Assembly (NCBI RefSeq): GCF_003026285.1
Contig: NZ_PYOD01000002.1
Location: 372,001-436,000 of the forward strand
DNA length: 64,000 nt
Source: Photobacterium profundum
Lineage (GTDB): Bacteria > Pseudomonadota > Gammaproteobacteria > Enterobacterales > Vibrionaceae
Direction: 5' to 3'
The position numbers and the translations under genes were made by a program. This document shows, piece by piece, positions 46,773 through 55,713 of the stretch. Below the pieces are notes generated by a model, which saw only the letters and a list, made by a program, of their open reading frames with translations, had not been told where the DNA came from and ran no database searches. How positions within the stretch are numbered: the stretch's first letter is position 1; each line of letters begins with the position of its first letter.

Positions 46773-48110
46773 ATGGGCATAGAAAAGCACATAAAAAAAG
46801 CGTTAATAGAATCTAAACACAATGACGACATAGAGATAGAAAATAATGTCTATATCAAGAGCGCAATGACAACCGTACATAAGTCGTTGCTCTTTTTGTT
46901 TGCCGCTTTTCTGTTACTCATCATACTAGCTTCGCAAGCCCAAATTGACATCGTCGTATCATCGCGTGGTGAAATACTACTCGATTCAGATATTGAGCGT
47001 GTACAACACTTAGAAGGTGGCATTCTCGACACGATCTTAGTCAAAACTGGCGATTACGTTTACGCAGGTCAACCCATTGCACGGCTTAAATCGGTTGATC
47101 GTAATACCCAGCTTAAATCTGCTACGTTAGATATCGTTGGATTAGAAATTGAAATTACCCGTTATTTGGGGCTAATTAACCAAACCCTTCCTGACTTCTC
47201 ATCGTTTAGTGCTTATCCCTCACTGATCACACAAAACACTGAGTCATGGCAAAAAGAATTTCAGAAAAACACCTCAAACCAAGAACTAATGAGCCTTGAT
47301 ATTGAGCATAAAAAACGCCTTATCGCCTCAATGAAAAACCGTATTAACAGTTCTCGTAAGCAATTAGGGTTAATCAACAAGCAGCTCTCAATCAAAGAAA
47401 CCCTCTATAAAGAAGAAATGGCGTCTTACATCGATGTACTCAATATGAAAGTACAAGAAACAAACATGTTACGAGAAATCGAAAACCTCGATGAAGCTCT
47501 AATGAACGAGCAGTTTCAATCTGCGCGGCTGGAAAAACAACTGAATGACACCATAGCTAGTCGTAATGCCGAATACCAAACACAAATAAACCAACTCGAA
47601 AAAGATCTTTCGTTGAAAAAAGCGCAACTACCACAGCATACCGACAAAGTAGATCGCTTAACGGTGTATTCACCCGTTGATGGCGTAGTCGACAAAGTAC
47701 ATTTCAACTTTAAATCAGCCGTTATACCTCCTAATGAGAGTATCGCTGACATTTCGCCAATCAAAAATACATTGCACGGCGAAGCTAAAATACCAAAGAA
47801 AGATATGGGATTTGTTGAGATAGGCCAAGAAGTGAAGTTGAAGTTTGATACCTATAACTTTGCCAAATATGGGTTCGTTTCAGGCACGATAAATTCGATT
47901 AGTCGTTCGTCATACGAAGAAGAGGAAAATGAATTCTATATTGCGAAGATCACTATTCAGCAGGATTTTCTTGAAAAATCTGGTGCAAAATACACGCTAT
48001 CACCTTATATGGAATTCACTGCCGATATTAAGACAGGCTCACGCTACGCCATTGATTACGCATTAAAACCTGTAATGAGTGCCATGGAAGACGCATTTGA
48101 TGAGAGGTAA
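46773..48110 (+). CDS. Type I secretion adaptor (HlyD/LapC family)
   Basis: A 445-residue membrane fusion protein. One membrane helix (about 38-57) is followed by the lipoyl half HLEGGILDTILVKTGDYVYAGQ, a long coiled-coil (about 150-290) and the second half VYSPVDGVVDKVHFNF. A C-terminal beta domain ends GSRYAIDYALKPV, as in HlyD/LapC rather than RND adaptors. It would link the inner-membrane ABC exporter to the TolC-like channel. ATG 46773 has AAGGAG 8 nt upstream; an in-frame TTG at 46752 is rejected. The next gene starts 6 bp after its stop. Confidence 0.9.
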   Translation: MGIEKHIKKALIESKHNDDIEIENNVYIKSAMTTVHKSLLFLFAAFLLLIILASQAQIDIVVSSRGEILLDSDIERVQHLEGGILDTILVKTGDYVYAGQPIARLKSVDRNTQLKSATLDIVGLEIEITRYLGLINQTLPDFSSFSAYPSLITQNTESWQKEFQKNTSNQELMSLDIEHKKRLIASMKNRINSSRKQLGLINKQLSIKETLYKEEMASYIDVLNMKVQETNMLREIENLDEALMNEQFQSARLEKQLNDTIASRNAEYQTQINQLEKDLSLKKAQLPQHTDKVDRLTVYSPVDGVVDKVHFNFKSAVIPPNESIADISPIKNTLHGEAKIPKKDMGFVEIGQEVKLKFDTYNFAKYGFVSGTINSISRSSYEEEENEFYIAKITIQQDFLEKSGAKYTLSPYMEFTADIKTGSRYAIDYALKPVMSAMEDAFDER

Positions 48111-48116
48111 TTATTT

Positions 48117-50366
48117 GTGAACACATCAAAGAATAGAATCACTGGAATCTCATTCGTCTTACTTGTAGGGTTTATACTCGCGCAAACTCTAGTTGGTTGG
48201 CGTTGGCTGAATAATAACGTCGATTACACCAGCAGCCTACAATCTAACTTATTGCAAAGTTCAGCAGCACTGGTAAGTAAAACTGAAACGCTAATGCAAG
48301 CAGTCATTGGTTGTGAGAACACACAATGTGTACCTAGTTCCCTCCATATTGGTTTGCCAATTAGCGAACTACATCAACAACTCACTGACTTTGAACACCT
48401 TGCTTCCACCGAAAAGTCTAAAGTCAGCTTAGTTGGCAATGTTGTACATCCACAACTGCAAGTATCGATTGATAAATATCTGGCTAAGGGTGATATCACA
48501 GCCTTTCAACAATCGTTACTCAACAGCTATGTCGCACTACAAGCCGCTCATCAGAACCTCATTAATATTATTGAAGCCGATTATTACAACGCACAGCAAC
48601 AGCTTTTTTATCAAGCTCTTCTGATTTTCGTACTCAGTATCTGCATGGCTATTGTTCTCATGTTAATGCAAACATCTCGTAGAAAGCAGATGAACAAGCA
48701 CAATACTCACGCCCATCATGATGTTGAACAGCTTGCAACTCAGCTTGAAAACATCGATGCCAAGGGTATTCAGGCACGACTTAATAATCTCGAAACAACG
48801 CCGACAGAAAGGCGTATCTTCGCCAATCTGTCATCCATGTATCAAGATGTTGAATTTCAAAAGCGCAACGCCGATTTATACCGCCAACTTTACGCCCTTA
48901 TTGGCTATGAAATTCGCGGTATGACAAACACTATTCAAGGTGGGGTACGCTTAATGGCACAAGATGCTGGCGAGAATGGTGCCGTAATGGCGCGTGATAT
49001 TACGCTGGCAACAAATACCTTATCCGATCTTGCTGATAACTATAATCGATTAATTTCTGGTGGTAATAAGAGTCAAACAGGCAATGTGTCTTTTTTACCT
49101 TTCATGTCTGAATTGATTGTGCACTTAACCGCAAAAACACAGCAGTCACAACGTACCTTAGAATGCGACTTAGATGATAACTTACCAGAAGTCATTGAAG
49201 GGAATTCCACCAGCTTATTTTGGGTTCTATTCTTACAACTATCTAATGCTATATCGGCACAAAATGAAAAACACATATTATTGAGAATCCGCACTGAAGC
49301 GGCAGAAGACGTTGAACAAACCCGTTTGATCTTTGAAATATTATTCTTGCCAACCGATAACGTGGATCTTGCCAGAATCCAAGATACATCATGGGATCCT
49401 GTCGAAGAGAAAAGCGGCATTAATGATGAATGGTCTAAAGCGATTTTAACCAAGGTAAGTCGTTTTAAATCATTATGGTTTCAAGCCCCCAAAATACATC
49501 TCGACGGCTTACCAGTGCAATCTTTTCAGCAGCTGCATATTGCCATTGATATTACGCCAAAGAGCTTTTATCGCGTTGAACGTTCGCTTGAAAATAAACA
49601 CATTATGATTTGTACCGATTCCCCACTACAAATCGATATCATGTCACGAATTTTAACTCAATATGGTGCAACGGTTGAGGTGATCCGCACCGCCAATGAC
49701 ATCTTCCAATCATTACCTGTTATTGGTAATTACGATGCCATTATTATCACCGATACGCTAAAAGGCATTCAGCTAAAATCTTTCTGTAAGACATTGCATT
49801 CACGTCTGAAAAAATCTGCTAAAACGAAATTATTTCTAGCAGCATCAGAATCAAGCACGGTGCAAGATACCCATTCATATGTTGATCGCGTGTTCTATAC
49901 CCCGTTAATACCGTATGAGTTCATTCCTAACTTATCAGAAGCGCTTAAAGAAACTGAAGAAACCAATACACAAACACAAAGCACTTTCTTGATTGTTGAA
50001 GATGATCGCGTTCAGCAATTCTTATTGAAAAAGCTACTTAGCAAACAAGGCTATGACTCTCATACCGTTAGTGATGGTGCACAAGCTGTCGAATATATGA
50101 AAGAACATGGTGCCGACATTGTATTTATGGACTGCATTATGCCCGGTATGGGGGGGCTAGAAGCCACAAAATTAATTCGCCAGCGGGAAGAGGAAAAGGA
50201 TATCAACCAACCCGCCACTATTATTGGCGCAACCGCACTCACCAGTGCAACAGAGCACAAGTCATGTATTGAAGCAGGGATGGACTATGTCATCAGCAAG
50301 CCGTATAAAAGTGATGAAATTATTAAAGTTATTAAAAAATACATGGCAATTAAGAAGATCTGTTAG
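48117..50366 (+). CDS. Membrane hybrid pseudokinase with C-terminal receiver
   Basis: A 749-residue protein built like a hybrid sensor kinase. It has a membrane helix at 9-27, a roughly 135-residue periplasmic helical domain with one CENTQC Cys pair, a second helix at 165-185 and a coiled linker. A dimerisation region in which the expected SHE box is GYEIRGMTN follows, so the phospho-acceptor His is Tyr264. The ATPase region keeps an N-box-like LQLSNAISAQNEKH but shows no DxGxG or GxGLG. A degenerate receiver (about 495-605) precedes an intact one with acidic pocket EDD at 628-630, acceptor Asp672 in FMDCIMPGMGG and Lys728. It probably cannot autophosphorylate but its receiver can be phosphorylated. 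It starts at GTG 48117 and overlaps the next gene by 53 bp. Confidence 0.85.
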   Translation: MNTSKNRITGISFVLLVGFILAQTLVGWRWLNNNVDYTSSLQSNLLQSSAALVSKTETLMQAVIGCENTQCVPSSLHIGLPISELHQQLTDFEHLASTEKSKVSLVGNVVHPQLQVSIDKYLAKGDITAFQQSLLNSYVALQAAHQNLINIIEADYYNAQQQLFYQALLIFVLSICMAIVLMLMQTSRRKQMNKHNTHAHHDVEQLATQLENIDAKGIQARLNNLETTPTERRIFANLSSMYQDVEFQKRNADLYRQLYALIGYEIRGMTNTIQGGVRLMAQDAGENGAVMARDITLATNTLSDLADNYNRLISGGNKSQTGNVSFLPFMSELIVHLTAKTQQSQRTLECDLDDNLPEVIEGNSTSLFWVLFLQLSNAISAQNEKHILLRIRTEAAEDVEQTRLIFEILFLPTDNVDLARIQDTSWDPVEEKSGINDEWSKAILTKVSRFKSLWFQAPKIHLDGLPVQSFQQLHIAIDITPKSFYRVERSLENKHIMICTDSPLQIDIMSRILTQYGATVEVIRTANDIFQSLPVIGNYDAIIITDTLKGIQLKSFCKTLHSRLKKSAKTKLFLAASESSTVQDTHSYVDRVFYTPLIPYEFIPNLSEALKETEETNTQTQSTFLIVEDDRVQQFLLKKLLSKQGYDSHTVSDGAQAVEYMKEHGADIVFMDCIMPGMGGLEATKLIRQREEEKDINQPATIIGATALTSATEHKSCIEAGMDYVISKPYKSDEIIKVIKKYMAIKKIC

Positions 50367-51747
50367 CGTTTCAACCGCAGTGTCATGTGCTTTATTATTG
50401 GGGCTATCACCGCCCTTAACAGCCTCTGCTGCCAATTTATTGGACGTGGTCGATATAGCCTTACAAGAAAACTTGTCACTCAACAGTGCTGAAACTGGCT
50501 TACGATCATCACAATATGATCTCGATATTAACCGTGGAAAGTTTCTTCCTTCGTTAAATGTATCCGCTAATACCAATTGGAATGATGGTTCAACACATCA
50601 AACATCGGGGTCTAATACCGACAACAGTTATAATGACCACGGTGTTAACGTTACTTTGTCACAAACGTTATTTAACTTGGGTGATATTTATTCACACACC
50701 AACACACGTATTGATGTTGATATTGAAACCCTAAAAACCGAACAAACACGCCAAGCCATTATCCGAGATGCATCTACAACCTATTTTGAATACTTGAAAA
50801 GTAGCGCCCAAATTCGTGCGACCCAGGCAGAGTTGAACTCTTCAATCTCCCGTTTAAAATTAATAACGCGTAACGTCGAACTAGGGAATGTGGCAGGGAC
50901 TGAAAAATACGAAGTATTAGCCCAAAAAGAAGGGACTGCAAACACACTACGTACTTTGAAAAAAGATCAAAAAGTCATACTGACTCAGCTTGAAACGATT
51001 GTTCAGCGCCCTTTGAATCCCGACTATGATCTGCAATCAACGATAGAATTCACCGAGATCCCTTTAGATCGAGAACGTCGCCTAAACGATATCTTGTATA
51101 CCTCGGGTTATGACTTACTTATCGCTCAGCAGCAAGTCAAAAAAAGCAAACAAACCCTAAAAGAAACGGGGGCAACCTTTGCACCTTCACTAACGGGTAG
51201 TATCGGTTATACCTATGACGATACCAATGACGTCTCAGCCACTATATTTCCCGATAATGGGGTGACAGAAGAAGCCGTTTATACCCTAAAGCTCGATGTG
51301 CCGATTTTAAATGGCGGTCGTGATTACTACCGCTATGAACAAAACAAAGTCAACATAGAACGCACCGAAATTGATTTACAAGACAGTAAAAATCAAAGCC
51401 AACAGCAGTTCGATGAATTCATATATAACATTAACGATTATTCCGCGTCGCTAGCCAGCTTAAAAACCATCATTCAAGCCAATTACGCCTCTTATAATGG
51501 CATTCAAAAAGCCCATAAATTGGGTACACGTACAATCACCGATCTCCTTTCCGCTGAAAGTAAGCTGTATAGCAGCATCCGAGATTATGAAAGTGCCCGT
51601 TACGACTACATCATTAATTTGCTACAGCTTAACGAGCTGATTGGTAACTTGAACATGAATACAATAGGGAAAATAGCCGAACAAATGTCCCCCGTTAGCG
51701 ATAGGAAAACCGACTCCCCTATTCCACTGCATCTCTTAATTCAATAA
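50314..51747 (+). CDS. TolC-family outer-membrane channel of the secretion operon
   Basis: A 477-residue outer-membrane efflux protein. A signal peptide begins MKLLKLLKNTWQLRRS and its hydrophobic core ends SPPLTASA. Two repeats of the TolC fold follow, with NLLDVVDIALQENLSLNSAE and LSQTLFNLGDIYSH in the first half and LDVPILNGGRDYYRYEQNK in the second. It forms the trimeric channel for the exporter. ATG 50314 lies inside the 3' end of the pseudokinase gene in another frame, giving a 53-bp overlap; the signal peptide is therefore encoded over the receiver's last helix. The longer frame from 50224 would bury the signal peptide and is rejected. Confidence 0.88.
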   Translation: MKLLKLLKNTWQLRRSVSVSTAVSCALLLGLSPPLTASAANLLDVVDIALQENLSLNSAETGLRSSQYDLDINRGKFLPSLNVSANTNWNDGSTHQTSGSNTDNSYNDHGVNVTLSQTLFNLGDIYSHTNTRIDVDIETLKTEQTRQAIIRDASTTYFEYLKSSAQIRATQAELNSSISRLKLITRNVELGNVAGTEKYEVLAQKEGTANTLRTLKKDQKVILTQLETIVQRPLNPDYDLQSTIEFTEIPLDRERRLNDILYTSGYDLLIAQQQVKKSKQTLKETGATFAPSLTGSIGYTYDDTNDVSATIFPDNGVTEEAVYTLKLDVPILNGGRDYYRYEQNKVNIERTEIDLQDSKNQSQQQFDEFIYNINDYSASLASLKTIIQANYASYNGIQKAHKLGTRTITDLLSAESKLYSSIRDYESARYDYIINLLQLNELIGNLNMNTIGKIAEQMSPVSDRKTDSPIPLHLLIQ

Positions 51748-51759
51748 AAGGAGTAAACA

Positions 51760-53370
51760 ATGAAAAGTCATTTATTTACTCGAAAGATCAACCCTATCGA
51801 TAAAGTTTACTTGGTCTTTTCTACCGTCATGACCACGCTACTCGGTTTGGTATTACCTTTTTCTATTTTAATTATTTTTGACCGTATCTTACCGAATCAA
51901 TCAACCAACTCGTTGATGTTATTATTTGCCGTTATTTTGACTGCCATCTTTATCGACTATCAGTTAAAACGCCAAGAAGAATACTTAGTATCAGTTATTA
52001 TGAAACGGTTTGAAAGCCAGCTAACCAATAGTGTCTTTCTTGCTATTTGTGCCGCCAATATTGAACGTTTTAACCGTCTGGAAATGGGAGAATACCTCGA
52101 ACGTATTTCGACGATCCCAGATATTAAACAGTTTTTCGGCGGGGAATCGATCAAAGCGCTGATCAACGGTGGTACTAGTGCTATAACCGTATTGATCATC
52201 TTTTTGATCAATATGTGGGCAGGCTTAGCCCTTATCATCGCTTCAAGCATTTTATTTGTGACTGCACGCTTTCTTGCTCAAAAGCGAGTCGATGTTTTAT
52301 CACAACGATCTGATATCGAAGGGTTAACCAATTCCAAGATCATCGAGATCGTCTCTAATCCATTAGACATTAAAAGCCGTACCATGGAATATCGCGTAGA
52401 GAGCGTGATGGTCGAAATGATCGGAGAACGTGAAACCCAAAGCATTGAATACGAACGCCTTGAATCATCTTTCAATCTCACCTTAAACTTAATTCAACAA
52501 CTCTCTGTCGCCTTAGTAGTCGTGCTTTGTGCGCGTGCGGTCATCAACTTGGAAATTAGCCAAGGGGTTATGGCAGCCGTAATTCTTCTCACCAATCGCT
52601 ACTTTGCCCCTTACCAGCAAGTAATGAGAACCTTGAGCCGCTGGCGGGTAAACCAAATGCACATTGAGCGTATTTGTGAACTGCTGGAATTGGAAGCCAC
52701 CGCCCATGAAGATGCTCCCTTACCGGCAGTAAATACCCTGTCGCTGCATACTCAACCAATAGATGGGATAAGCCTTCCACAAAATTTCGAGCTATCTAAA
52801 GGCAGTATTCACCTCTTCACGGGCCCGAGCGGCACGGGGAAAAGCCACCTTCTGCGCTGTCTAACACGGGATACTCACGATGATACGATCACGATTCACG
52901 TCAATGAACAGCCGCTAACTGATATTGAATATGCCACATGGCGTAATGACATCATCAAAGTCGACAAAAATACCACATTAGTCGAGGGGTCGATCATCGA
53001 TAACCTCACATGTTTTCGTCCACACTTGAATAATGCCGCTTTTTCTTTGTGCGAAAACTTAGCAATAAAAAACAATATAGATGGTTTGAAAAATGGCTTT
53101 TATACCCAAATATCAAGCCACACTCAGTTACCATTTTCACGTCAGGTATTATTCGCATTATTGGTTGTTCGAGCCTTACTCAGTAGTAAACCAGTATTAA
53201 TGATTGATGATATCGACATGGTGTATGACGAGCAGTTTGGACGTTTATTATTATCATGTATTGCACCAAAATCTAACAACTTCATCTGCATTATCGTCAG
53301 CAACAAATTGGGGCAGCTCGACACCCGTTTGGTTAAGCATAAATTAATGAAGAAGGTGGTTGTCGCATGA
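51760..53370 (+). CDS. ABC exporter subunit 1, degenerate ATPase, no C39-like domain
   Basis: A 536-residue half-transporter with a membrane domain (about 15-300, ending RWRVNQMHIERICELLE) and an ATPase domain. Walker A GPSGTGKS (355-362) is intact. The Q-loop Gln is Lys403 (VDKNTTLVEGSI), the LSGGQ signature is LPFSRQ (457-462), the Walker B Glu is Asp484 (LMIDDID) and the switch His is Asn515 (IVSNKL). It lacks the N-terminal peptidase-like domain of its partner. It starts 12 bp after the channel gene with AAAGGAG and overlaps the next ABC gene by 4 bp. It should form a heterodimer with that protein. Confidence 0.87.
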   Translation: MKSHLFTRKINPIDKVYLVFSTVMTTLLGLVLPFSILIIFDRILPNQSTNSLMLLFAVILTAIFIDYQLKRQEEYLVSVIMKRFESQLTNSVFLAICAANIERFNRLEMGEYLERISTIPDIKQFFGGESIKALINGGTSAITVLIIFLINMWAGLALIIASSILFVTARFLAQKRVDVLSQRSDIEGLTNSKIIEIVSNPLDIKSRTMEYRVESVMVEMIGERETQSIEYERLESSFNLTLNLIQQLSVALVVVLCARAVINLEISQGVMAAVILLTNRYFAPYQQVMRTLSRWRVNQMHIERICELLELEATAHEDAPLPAVNTLSLHTQPIDGISLPQNFELSKGSIHLFTGPSGTGKSHLLRCLTRDTHDDTITIHVNEQPLTDIEYATWRNDIIKVDKNTTLVEGSIIDNLTCFRPHLNNAAFSLCENLAIKNNIDGLKNGFYTQISSHTQLPFSRQVLFALLVVRALLSSKPVLMIDDIDMVYDEQFGRLLLSCIAPKSNNFICIIVSNKLGQLDTRLVKHKLMKKVVVA

Positions 53371-55508
53371 GCGTATTGATCGATTTCAGCAATACTGAAG
53401 AACGACTAGGCGACTTTGGATCCGCTAAATTCAAAGAGCGTTACCGTGACTCTCCAACCATATTAGGTATCGCTTATACTTTAGTCACGCTGCAGTGGGA
53501 AGGCACCCCCGAAATATTAACCGATGCCTTTATTCCTCAAGACAAAGACATCGACAGCTTTGCCAGTACCTTGTCACGGTTAGATTACGAATGTAAAAAA
53601 CAACGCCACCAGAATATGCATCAGCTGGAGCATGTTTCTGTACCTGCTTTTATCGAATTCGATAATGTATGCACCATCTTTTTAGGTATTGAAAACGGCA
53701 TGGCAAAGCTGTTCGACTACCGAAACAATGTACTGCTTGAACATGCGCTTACCAATGAAGCGTGTACGGTGTGTGAAATATCGGAATATTCGAAAATATT
53801 TCGAGAACCACCACCAGAATCCCAAGACAAATCTAACTGGATAAAATACGCGTTTTACCGTTATAACGATGAAATAAAAAGTTTAGTGCTACTGAGTTTG
53901 ATCATCAATGTGCTTGGTGCCATGCAGCCATTTTTTATCATGGGAGTCTACAGCTTCGCGCTAACCTCAGGTTCTGAAACCACTCTATTCTGGCTAACAG
54001 CATTAGCGATATTTCTGGCGTTTGCTGAATATGGATTCAAACGTATTCGAATGAATATACTCGCAACATCAGGTAAAGATCTTGCTACTCATATATCCCA
54101 AAATGTCATTAGCAAACTGTTATGGCTACCCTATTCGATGACATCATCAGCAGGAGTATCATCACAATTAGCCCGTTTGAAAGACATCGACCAACTACGT
54201 AAATTGGTGACCGCAGAATCAACACTCAGCTACTTTGATATGCCGTTTGTCATCATCTTCATTTTGGCAATCACTATCATTTCAGGGACTGCCGCCCTTA
54301 CCGTATTAGCAGGTATTGCTTTGATGTTAGTATTCTGCGTGTATTCACGCTATATCTACACCCAAGCAACAGCCAAAAGTTCGCGTGCCAATGCCATGGT
54401 GTCTTATCAATGGAATGAGCTATTACGCAGCATTAATACCATTCAGGGGTTACCATTACTGCGTGTTATTCGTTCACGTTTTCATGCCGCACATAACCAA
54501 AGTTTGGATGATGCTAAAAGTGTCTCGATAACCAACGGTAAAATCCAATCCATGGGGCAAGGGTTAATTCAAGCCATCGGTACAGCGAGTATCATCACTG
54601 CCGTCTTAGGCGTAATGGCGGGTGAAACAGAAGCAGGTGCAATGCTTGCCATCATCATCTTAGTGTGGAAAGCACTAGGGCCTATTATGGGGATTTATAA
54701 CTCCATTACTAAGTTCAAAACCATTAAAGCTGCAAGTACGCAGATTAACGCGTTAATGTCGCTCAATGACGACCGTTATCATTTAGAAAAAAGCCCGCCA
54801 ATTCGACATTTCAAAGGGAATATCGCCGTTAATGGCCTTAGTCACCGCTATCAAGGTGCACCGAATGGATTAACGAACCTAGCCTTTAACGTACAAGCTG
54901 GTGACAAAGTCTCGATATCGGGTATTTCAGGTTCAGGAAAAACGACTCTTCTCAGTATGTTGGCTGGATTGGAAGATCGCTATCAAGGCGGCATTTTACT
55001 GGATGGTTACAACATTAAGCAGTTTAATAATTTCCGCTATCGTAAAGCCATTAACTACATTCCCTTTGAACTGCACATTTTTGAAGGAACGCTGGAATCT
55101 AATTTCATCATTCATGACGGTGTAATTGCGAAACATCAGATGGAAGAAATTATCGACTTCTTTGACTTACACCCCTGGTTACCCGATGGGCTAGATACAC
55201 ATATGTCGTCAGATTATGTCGAGCAATTACCTAATGGCGTGCAGCAATCACTGCGGATGGCATTGGGTCTCGGTTGCTGTGATCAAGGGATCATTGTTAT
55301 TGATGAGCCTTTTGTGGGCTGCGAAAAAGAATACGTGAAATACATCAATAAGTTATTTACTGAGAAACTGGCAGAAGCGACGGTCATTTTTACGACTAAC
55401 GACAAGTCTTATATTGCAGCCTCAAATAACTGTTTATTACTTGATCATGATGGTGCGCAAAAATACTTTGGTTTCCCAGATAAAGTAATTCAGACGATTA
55501 AGAGTTAA
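53367..55508 (+). CDS. ABC exporter subunit 2 with C39-like domain
   Basis: A 713-residue ABC exporter. Residues 1-145 match the C39 peptidase-like fold in outline, but the catalytic Cys region reads DSPTILGIAYTL with no Cys, so it is a non-cleaving substrate-binding (CLD-type) domain. Membrane helices span about 168-450. The ATPase has Walker A GISGSGKTT (519-527) and Walker B with catalytic Glu647 (VIDEPFVG). The Q-loop Gln is Phe567 (IPFELHIFEG), the signature is LPNGVQ (621-626) and the switch His is Asn678 (FTTNDK). It is the last gene of the operon, joined to ABC subunit 1 by ATGA. It is predicted to supply the hydrolytic Glu of an asymmetric motor. Confidence 0.9.
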   Translation: MSVLIDFSNTEERLGDFGSAKFKERYRDSPTILGIAYTLVTLQWEGTPEILTDAFIPQDKDIDSFASTLSRLDYECKKQRHQNMHQLEHVSVPAFIEFDNVCTIFLGIENGMAKLFDYRNNVLLEHALTNEACTVCEISEYSKIFREPPPESQDKSNWIKYAFYRYNDEIKSLVLLSLIINVLGAMQPFFIMGVYSFALTSGSETTLFWLTALAIFLAFAEYGFKRIRMNILATSGKDLATHISQNVISKLLWLPYSMTSSAGVSSQLARLKDIDQLRKLVTAESTLSYFDMPFVIIFILAITIISGTAALTVLAGIALMLVFCVYSRYIYTQATAKSSRANAMVSYQWNELLRSINTIQGLPLLRVIRSRFHAAHNQSLDDAKSVSITNGKIQSMGQGLIQAIGTASIITAVLGVMAGETEAGAMLAIIILVWKALGPIMGIYNSITKFKTIKAASTQINALMSLNDDRYHLEKSPPIRHFKGNIAVNGLSHRYQGAPNGLTNLAFNVQAGDKVSISGISGSGKTTLLSMLAGLEDRYQGGILLDGYNIKQFNNFRYRKAINYIPFELHIFEGTLESNFIIHDGVIAKHQMEEIIDFFDLHPWLPDGLDTHMSSDYVEQLPNGVQQSLRMALGLGCCDQGIIVIDEPFVGCEKEYVKYINKLFTEKLAEATVIFTTNDKSYIAASNNCLLLDHDGAQKYFGFPDKVIQTIKS

Positions 55509-55713
55509 GGCACTATTACACATTGCTATATCAAAGATGAAAGTACCATGACGGGTTTATGTGGTAATGCGCGGTATGAATAAGGAGGGAGAATAAACAC
55601 CAACTCCCCTTAGCTTTACGGCTTAAAAAGGAATTGGTGGATAGTTCAATAGCCCTTTTTGATAAACCACTTATGCTTTATCTGGCTATCTGTATTCTGT
55701 CTTACTTTACGCT

